Shown here piece after piece: positions 58,347 through 63,264 of a stretch of DNA of 63,264 nt. The translations under genes and the position numbers were made by a program. The DNA comes from Paenibacillus cremeus. GTDB taxonomy: Bacteria > Bacillota > Bacilli > Paenibacillales > NBRC-103111. Within the stretch, counting starts at the first letter, position 1, and every line of letters begins with the position of its first letter. The notes under the pieces are model-generated. The model was given only the letters and a program-made list of their open reading frames with translations, searched no databases and was not told the DNA's origin. The stretch lies in the NCBI RefSeq assembly GCF_007786445.1, contig NZ_VNJI01000045.1, positions 1 through 63,264 on the forward strand. Reading direction: 5' to 3'.

Positions 58347-59366
58347 GTGGGGAGCTTGAATGCGTATACGAAATATTTTTTACGGAAATTTGGCTGGTAT
58401 CTCCTTACGCTGGTCATCGCCATCAGCTTGAATTTCATGCTGCCAAGGATGATTAAGGGCAACCCGATCAGCGTGATCGTCTCACAAATGACGCAGGGCA
58501 TGACGGACAGCGACACGATTAAGAAGGTATACGAAACGTTCACCAAGGAATTCGGAGTCGATAAGCCGATATTGACGCAATATTGGATTTATCTCAAAAA
58601 TTTGTTTACTGGGAACCTGGGGACTTCCTTTGGTCTTTATCCCAAAAAGGTCACCGACATTCTCGCTTCGGCGGTTCCCTGGACGCTTGCTCTGCAGCTC
58701 CCGGCCATATTGACCGGGTGGGTGCTCGGGAACATTCTCGGAGCCGTTGCCGCTTACCGGAAAGGTGTGTTCGATAAGGTGCTGTTTCCGGTCGCACTGT
58801 TCGTCAACTCGATTCCGTTCTTTACACTCGCCATCATCATGCTGTACCTGTTCGCGCTGAATCTCAAGTGGTTCCCTCTTTCCGGGGGATACGACTTCCA
58901 GATGATTCCGAAGCTGAGCTTGGACTTCATCGGGTCGGTCATCCGGCACCATACGCTGCCCTTCTTGTCAATCGTGCTGGTGACGATCGGCGGCCAGGCC
59001 ATCGGAATGCGGGAAATGTCCATTTATGAGTTGAATGCCGATTACGTGCTATACAGCAAGCTGCTCGGCATCCGCGACTCCAAGATCGCCCAATACGTAT
59101 TCAAGAATGCGATGCTGCCGCAAATTACCGGTCTGGCCCTGTCGATCGGCACGATGGTTGGGGGCTCGCTGATTTGCGAGATCGTGTTCAGCTACCCGGG
59201 CATCGGCACCTGGCTGTTTACCGCGATCCGGCAGCTCGATTATCCGCTCATCTCCGGCTGTACGCTGCTGATTGCCGGCACGGTGCTGCTCGCCAACTTC
59301 ACCATTGAGATCGTGTACGGCCTCGTCGATCCGAGGATCAAGGCAGCTCAAATGGAGGAGCACTAA
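58347..59366 (+). CDS. ABC transporter permease, DppB/OppB type
   Basis: A 339-residue permease with six helices, beginning with FGWYLLTLVIAISLNFMLPRM and GNPISVIVSQM. A QLPAILTGWVLGNILGA stretch and the cytoplasmic loop NADYVLYSKLLGIRDSKIAQYVFKNAMLPQITG (in parts) are typical of DppB. The start is not certain: GTG 58347 (with AGGAG only 1-2 nt away) or TTG 58356 (GGGGAG close by). Part of the five-gene importer. Confidence 0.9.
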   Translation: MGSLNAYTKYFLRKFGWYLLTLVIAISLNFMLPRMIKGNPISVIVSQMTQGMTDSDTIKKVYETFTKEFGVDKPILTQYWIYLKNLFTGNLGTSFGLYPKKVTDILASAVPWTLALQLPAILTGWVLGNILGAVAAYRKGVFDKVLFPVALFVNSIPFFTLAIIMLYLFALNLKWFPLSGGYDFQMIPKLSLDFIGSVIRHHTLPFLSIVLVTIGGQAIGMREMSIYELNADYVLYSKLLGIRDSKIAQYVFKNAMLPQITGLALSIGTMVGGSLICEIVFSYPGIGTWLFTAIRQLDYPLISGCTLLIAGTVLLANFTIEIVYGLVDPRIKAAQMEEH

Positions 59367-59367
59367 T

Positions 59368-60204
59368 ATGAAACATTCCATCTCGATCCTGCTCAAATCA
59401 CCCAAGTTCGTGCTGGGAGCGGCGGCTTTTCTGGCGATGCTCGCGCTGGTGCTGATTTACCCGCAGGTGAACCGTCACGATCCGCTCGAAATGATGGCAT
59501 TGGCGTTCCAGCCGCCAGACTCCAAGCTGCTGCTCGGTTCGGACAACTTCGGCCGGGATCTGTTTCTCGAACTGATGTACGGCATCCGCACCTCCATTCG
59601 AGTAGGCTTGATAGCCGGTATTTGCGCAACGATCATTGGTCTTGTCATCGGACTATCCGCCGGGTATATTGGCGGCCTGGCGGACAACATCTTGACGGCG
59701 GTCACCAACATTTTTATCGTCATTCCGTCCTTTATCATTCTGATCCTGATTTCCGTCAGCATCAATTCCCGCAGCTCGCTGATTACCGCCATCATTATCG
59801 GCATTACCAGCTGGCCGTGGACCGCCCGTGCTGTTCGTGCGCAAACGACCTCGTTAAGAAACCGGGACCATGTGAACATTGCCAAAATTTCCGGACACAG
59901 CACCACGCGAATCATTATTTTCGAAATTCTTCCCTATATTGCGTCCTACGTGGTCATGGCGTTTGTGCTGCAGACCGCCTCCGGCATCTTGTCCGAGGCT
60001 TCGATCTCCATGCTGGGTCTCGGGCCATACAATACGATTTCTCTCGGCATTATCATGAACTGGGCCTTGGTTTTCGAAGCTCCGGTGGCGGGAGCCTGGT
60101 GGGCGTTCATTCCGGCGGCCTTCTCCATTGCCATCATTACGTTCTCGCTCTATATGATGAACACCGGCATGGACGAAATTTTCAACCCGAAAATAAGGAG
60201 CTGA
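59368..60204 (+). CDS. ABC transporter permease, DppC/OppC type
   Basis: A 278-residue second permease, with LKSPKFVLGAAAFLAMLAL, LLGSDNFGRDLFLELMYGIRTSIRVGL (in parts) and the loop TSLRNRDHVNIAKISGHSTTRIIIFEILP. The LLGxDxxGRD motif is diagnostic for DppC. ATG 59368 follows GGAGGAG and sits immediately after the DppB-type stop codon. Confidence 0.92.
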   Translation: MKHSISILLKSPKFVLGAAAFLAMLALVLIYPQVNRHDPLEMMALAFQPPDSKLLLGSDNFGRDLFLELMYGIRTSIRVGLIAGICATIIGLVIGLSAGYIGGLADNILTAVTNIFIVIPSFIILILISVSINSRSSLITAIIIGITSWPWTARAVRAQTTSLRNRDHVNIAKISGHSTTRIIIFEILPYIASYVVMAFVLQTASGILSEASISMLGLGPYNTISLGIIMNWALVFEAPVAGAWWAFIPAAFSIAIITFSLYMMNTGMDEIFNPKIRS

Positions 60205-60210
60205 CCGGCC

Positions 60211-61242
60211 ATGAGTGACAATATACTGGAGGTAAAAGGCTTAAGGACCTATTACCGCACTCGTCTGAAAGAAAATGTATATGCCGTCGACGGTGTGGAT
60301 TTTGTCCTCGAGGAGGGGAAAACGCTCGGCGTCGCCGGAGAATCGGGCAGCGGCAAGTCGACCCTGGCTCTAAGCTTGATGGGCTTCTACTTTCCGCCCT
60401 TGCACTATAACAGCGGCTCGATCGTCGTGAACGGCACGGACATCATGAAGCTGACCAAAGACCAGCTTCGCTCGCAAATTTTGGGGCGCGAGATTGCCTA
60501 TATCCCCCAAGCCGCGATGAATGCGCTCAATCCGACGCTCAAGATCATTCGGTTCATCGAGGATATTATGAAGGAGCACCGTCCGGAGCTTTCCGCCAAA
60601 GAGGTGTGGGATCTGGCTGCAGAACGGTTCGAGACGCTCAATTTGTCATCCAAGGTGCTGAACTCGTACCCCAACGAGCTTTCCGGGGGGATGAAGCAGC
60701 GGACCGTCATTGCGATTTCAACGATCCTGAACCCGAAGGTGCTCATCGCGGACGAACCGACCTCGGCGCTCGACGTTACTTCACAGAAGGCCGTCATTCG
60801 GCTGATGAAGGATCTGCTGGAGAAAAAGTTTATTCGTTCGCTCGTCTTCATTACGCATGAGCTGCCGCTGCTGTACCACGTGACGGATGATATCGTCGTG
60901 ATGTACGCCGGGGAAATCGTGGAGCGGGGGACGGCGCAGCAGATGATTTTCGACCCGCTGCACCCCTACACCAAAAAGCTGATGGGCTCGATTATTGTCC
61001 CTGAAGCCGGCATGAAAGGCCATAAGCTGGAGGCGATTCCCGGTGCTCCGCCCAATCTGAAGAAGGTGCCGCCGGGCTGCCGCTTTGCGGACCGCTGCGA
61101 ATATGCGCAGAAATCCTGCCGCGAAGGAAAAATCCAGAACAAAACGCTGGATGGACGCATCTACAGATGCATTTTTGATGCCCGAACGCTGCGGGAATGG
61201 TATGAGGAGGAGAAGCGTACCCAGGGGGTGATCGGCCGATGA
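60211..61242 (+). CDS. ABC transporter ATPase, DppD/OppD type
   Basis: A 343-residue ATPase: Walker A GESGSGKST, Q-loop AYIPQAAMNALNP, signature ELSGGMKQR, Walker B VLIADEPTSALD, H-loop FITHELPLL. The C-terminal oligopeptide-family tail has cysteines in PGCRFADRCEYAQKSC, where some DppD-type proteins carry an Fe-S cluster. It starts 6 nt after the permease and overlaps the partner ATPase by 4 nt. Confidence 0.93.
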   Translation: MSDNILEVKGLRTYYRTRLKENVYAVDGVDFVLEEGKTLGVAGESGSGKSTLALSLMGFYFPPLHYNSGSIVVNGTDIMKLTKDQLRSQILGREIAYIPQAAMNALNPTLKIIRFIEDIMKEHRPELSAKEVWDLAAERFETLNLSSKVLNSYPNELSGGMKQRTVIAISTILNPKVLIADEPTSALDVTSQKAVIRLMKDLLEKKFIRSLVFITHELPLLYHVTDDIVVMYAGEIVERGTAQQMIFDPLHPYTKKLMGSIIVPEAGMKGHKLEAIPGAPPNLKKVPPGCRFADRCEYAQKSCREGKIQNKTLDGRIYRCIFDARTLREWYEEEKRTQGVIGR

Positions 61243-62042
61243 GTGAAGACCGGAAGGTGCTGATCAAAGCCGATCAGTTGACGAAGGTGTTTGGTTACGG
61301 AGCGGGGAAAACGACAGCTGTTAACCATGTGGACTTTGCATTTCACGAAGGCGAGATCATTTCCATCGTCGGTGAGAGCGGCAGCGGCAAAACGACACTG
61401 GCGAAAATGATCATGGGGCTGCTGAAGGAATCGAGCGGCTCTATCGAATACAAGGGCGCTCCGCGAAAGCTCGGCAGTCAAAGGCAGCGGCGCGAATATT
61501 GGAAGGACATTCAGGCCATTTTTCAGGATCCGTTCTCCTCGTTTAACATCTTTCACAAGATCGATAAGCTGCTGCTGGATTGTATCAAGCTACAGGGGCT
61601 GAAGCTTTCCAAAGAGGAGCAATTTCGCAAAATGAAGGAGGCCTGCTCGTTCGTCAATCTGAAGTTTGAAGAGCTGTCGAACAAGTACCCCTTTGAGCTG
61701 TCCGGAGGGCAGATGCAGCGGCTGATGATCGCCCGGATCTTCATGATGCATCCCAAGGTGCTGATCGCCGACGAGCCGACCTCCATGGTGGATGCTTGCT
61801 CCCGGTCCACCATCCTCGATATGCTGCTGAAGCTGCGCGATGAGAATAACATGACGATTATTTTCATCACTCACGACGTCGGGCTGGCTTATTATGTGAG
61901 CGATACGATCTACATTATGGAAAAGGGGCATATTGTCGAGAGCGGCAGCGCGGAGCGGGTCATTCTGACGCCCCGCCACCGGTACACGCAGCAGCTGATC
62001 TCCGACGTTCCGAAAATTCATGAGGCGTGGGAGCTGGCCTGA
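61239..62042 (+). CDS. ABC transporter ATPase, DppF/OppF type
   Basis: A 267-residue partner ATPase with Walker A GESGSGKTT, Q-loop AIFQDPFSSFN, signature ELSGGQMQR, Walker B VLIADEPTSMVD and H-loop FITHDVGLA. PTSMVDA in place of PTSALD is normal for the F subunit of carbohydrate-type systems. It lacks the long C-terminal Cys tail. Last gene of the importer; strong terminator follows. Confidence 0.93.
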   Translation: MSEDRKVLIKADQLTKVFGYGAGKTTAVNHVDFAFHEGEIISIVGESGSGKTTLAKMIMGLLKESSGSIEYKGAPRKLGSQRQRREYWKDIQAIFQDPFSSFNIFHKIDKLLLDCIKLQGLKLSKEEQFRKMKEACSFVNLKFEELSNKYPFELSGGQMQRLMIARIFMMHPKVLIADEPTSMVDACSRSTILDMLLKLRDENNMTIIFITHDVGLAYYVSDTIYIMEKGHIVESGSAERVILTPRHRYTQQLISDVPKIHEAWELA

Positions 62043-62062
62043 GGGGCTAAGTGGTGTCGATG

Positions 62063-62107
62063 AATCCCAACAAGTCAAGAAAACCTTGATTTGTTGGGAT
62101 TTTTTTG
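62063..62107 (+). terminator. Terminator of the Dpp-type importer
   Basis: AATCCCAACAA / TTGTTGGGATT with an inner TCAAG / CTTGA stem, then T7. Confidence 0.94.
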
Positions 62108-62140
62108 GTACGACTAAAAGAATTGAGGGGGGAGTCGAGT

Positions 62141-62969
62141 ATGCCATTTGTTGATACGATCGTTCTGGATTTGGACGGAACTCTGCTAAATTTGCAAAAA
62201 AGGGTGAGCGACCGAAATTTAGCGGCGGTACTGGACAGCCATGCTTTGGGGGTTCGTATCATCATCGCCACAGCACGTCCGTTCCGCTCGGTGAAAAGCC
62301 TGCTGCCTTTCACCTTTGCTTCGACTGGGGCCGATGATCTGCTACAACGGGGCGGCTGTCCGATTTGAATCGGGTGGGGAATTCGAATCCTTTCCTCTGG
62401 AGTGCGGTATCGTGGACGAAATGTATGACTTTATCGTCTCCAGGCAGGCCGAATGTTTCGTAACGTTTGAAATTGATGATCAACTGTACTGCGACCGGCC
62501 GCTTTCGAGAGAGCAGCTTCAGCTTTGGGGGCTGCCGGAGCATGCGCCGATGCCGGGGGTCGTGCCACGGCATGCGCTGCAGAAGCGGCTAGTCTCCAAA
62601 ATGCTGCTTCGCAATGAACGTAATATTTTCAGCGAGCTTCAAGCGGTGTTTGGCAATCGGGTACACGCCATAGTTACAGACCGAGACGCACTGATCCAGA
62701 TCATGAACAAGACAACGTCCAAAGAAGCGGCGGTGCAGCGGGTGTTGGAGCGAACCGGAGGGACAATGGAACGGGTGATGGCCTTTGGTGACGACTGGAA
62801 CGACTATGGGTTATTTGCTGCCTGCGGCTACCCCATTGCGCTGGAAAATAGCTTGGAAGAGCTAAAAGGGCTGGCTTGGCGTGTAACTGCGAGCAATAAC
62901 AAGGACGGCGTTGCGGAGGTACTGGAGCAAGTGAACGCCGTTAAGCGAGACTCGTCGGTGGCAGGGTAA
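62141..62969 (+). pseudogene. HAD-family (Cof type) phosphatase, frameshifted
   Basis: ATG 62141 follows GAGGGGGGAG. Motif I is VLDLDGTLLN, then the frame breaks after LLPFTFAST. The second part has MICYNGAAVRFESG, then Lys in SKMLL, and motif IV in MAFGDDWNDYGLFAACG. If one G is removed from the G4 run at 62327-62330, the reading FASTGPMICYNGA is restored and the gene is about 275 residues, a full Cof-type HAD. All catalytic motifs are intact, so the lesion is recent or a base-call error. It is listed as a pseudogene because the written sequence does not encode the whole enzyme. Confidence 0.8.
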
Positions 62970-62993
62970 TGCGGTGTATGGTTAACAATGTAC

Positions 62994-63132
62994 TAGCGGA
63001 ACTCTGTTCCGTTACAAGGGTATTTCCCGACTATTTCCCAAAAATAGCGGAACTCAGCTCCGTTATCTCAAGCGTTCGAGCCGACAAACGGTGAAGCGCT
63101 GCAGGATAACGGAACGTGGTTCCGCTATTTTT
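62994..63132. repeat. Three copies of a TAGCGGAAC palindromic repeat, one inverted
   Basis: Copies lie at 62994-63014 and 63045-63065 (direct) and 63107-63127 (inverted). The second and third agree at about 18 of 23 bases and can pair as one long hairpin that ends in T5 (63128-63132). It may therefore terminate the HAD transcript. The pattern looks like a dispersed intergenic repeat. Confidence 0.7.
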
Positions 63133-63196
63133 ATTGGAACGGATGATGTAAAATTGTTTGTGTACCAAGATTTGGAGCCTTTCCAGGCAGCAAAAA

Positions 63197-63245
63197 AGTA
63201 GGGTATTCTCGGGATTGCTGAAGTCACCAAGAAAGGAACCCTACT
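63197..63245 (+). other. Inverted repeat directly before the next start codon
   Basis: AGTAGGGT (63197-63204) and ACCCTACT (63238-63245) pair perfectly around a 33-nt loop. The 3' arm ends one base before ATG 63247. It could be an operator, a translation-control hairpin, or an element end. Confidence 0.5.
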
Positions 63246-63246
63246 C

Positions 63247-63264
63247 ATGGCAACTATACACCCA
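63247..63264 (+). CDS. Start of an unidentified gene (cut by window end)
   Basis: ATG 63247, with AAAGGA about 9 nt upstream, begins M-A-T-I-H-P and runs off the window. Too short to identify. The flanking inverted repeat raises the possibility of a mobile-element gene, but nothing visible proves it. Confidence 0.4.

Noticed and set aside
1..63264. CRISPR arrays, tRNA genes, complete insertion sequences or prophage
   Set aside because: No regularly spaced repeats, tRNA-like clover leaves or transposase/integrase genes were found; the only doubtful item is the cut gene at 63247.

Overview
The window is a chromosomal segment of a spore-forming Bacillota bacterium, most likely Paenibacillus or a close relative. 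The evidence is the B. subtilis-like purine operon order, a GerA spore-germinant receptor remnant, DUF6483 and IDEAL proteins, YesM/YesN sensor pairs beside Lpl-type sugar importers, and strong AGGAGG ribosome binding sites. The assignment rests on gene content and style only.

Layout. Positions 1-340 hold the 3' end of a 23S rRNA gene, a 5S rRNA gene and a terminator. Facing them (340-4030, minus strand) is a decaying block: a frameshifted HD-GYP protein, a membrane-GGDEF-EAL protein with two in-frame stops and two frameshifts, and a truncated gerA-like gene. Then come a polysaccharide deacetylase, a 3D-domain cell-wall protein behind a ydaO-type (c-di-AMP) riboswitch, and a DUF6483 gene. Positions 6960-21405 are a complete de novo purine operon, purEKBCSQLFMN-AICARFT-purO-D. 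It sits behind candidate PurR boxes and a guanine-class riboswitch and has a large structured element between purF and purM. The usual bifunctional PurH is replaced by a stand-alone AICAR transformylase and an archaeal-type PurO IMP cyclohydrolase.

Positions 21438-28280 hold small membrane proteins, a cold-shock protein, a Fur-boxed divergent siderophore-iron uptake locus, and an Rrf2 regulator / IDEAL protein / thioredoxin set. Positions 28318-31814 hold an ABC exporter fused to a cyclic-nucleotide-binding domain, two GNAT-like proteins and, antisense between them, a complete 27-codon peptide cassette with its own promoter, ribosome binding site and terminator. This is the best candidate for an undescribed system. 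Next come a LigB-type dioxygenase, a TIM-barrel isomerase under a perfect palindromic operator, a DUF3048 lipoprotein, an ECF sigma/anti-sigma pair with an autoregulatory-type promoter, and a second deacetylase.

Positions 38489-62042 are devoted to carbohydrate sensing and uptake. A YesM/YesN pair precedes an Lpl-type importer, two GFO/IDH oxidoreductases, a TIM-barrel isomerase, a putative lyase-like toroid protein and an MgtC protein. A second YesM/YesN pair, with its own family-1 binding protein, precedes a Dpp/Opp-type importer. A frameshifted HAD phosphatase, palindromic repeats and the first codons of an unidentified gene close the window. Three of the frameshifts lie in short G/C homopolymers, so raw-read error must be excluded for those; the two in-frame stops in the GGDEF-EAL gene are harder to explain that way.
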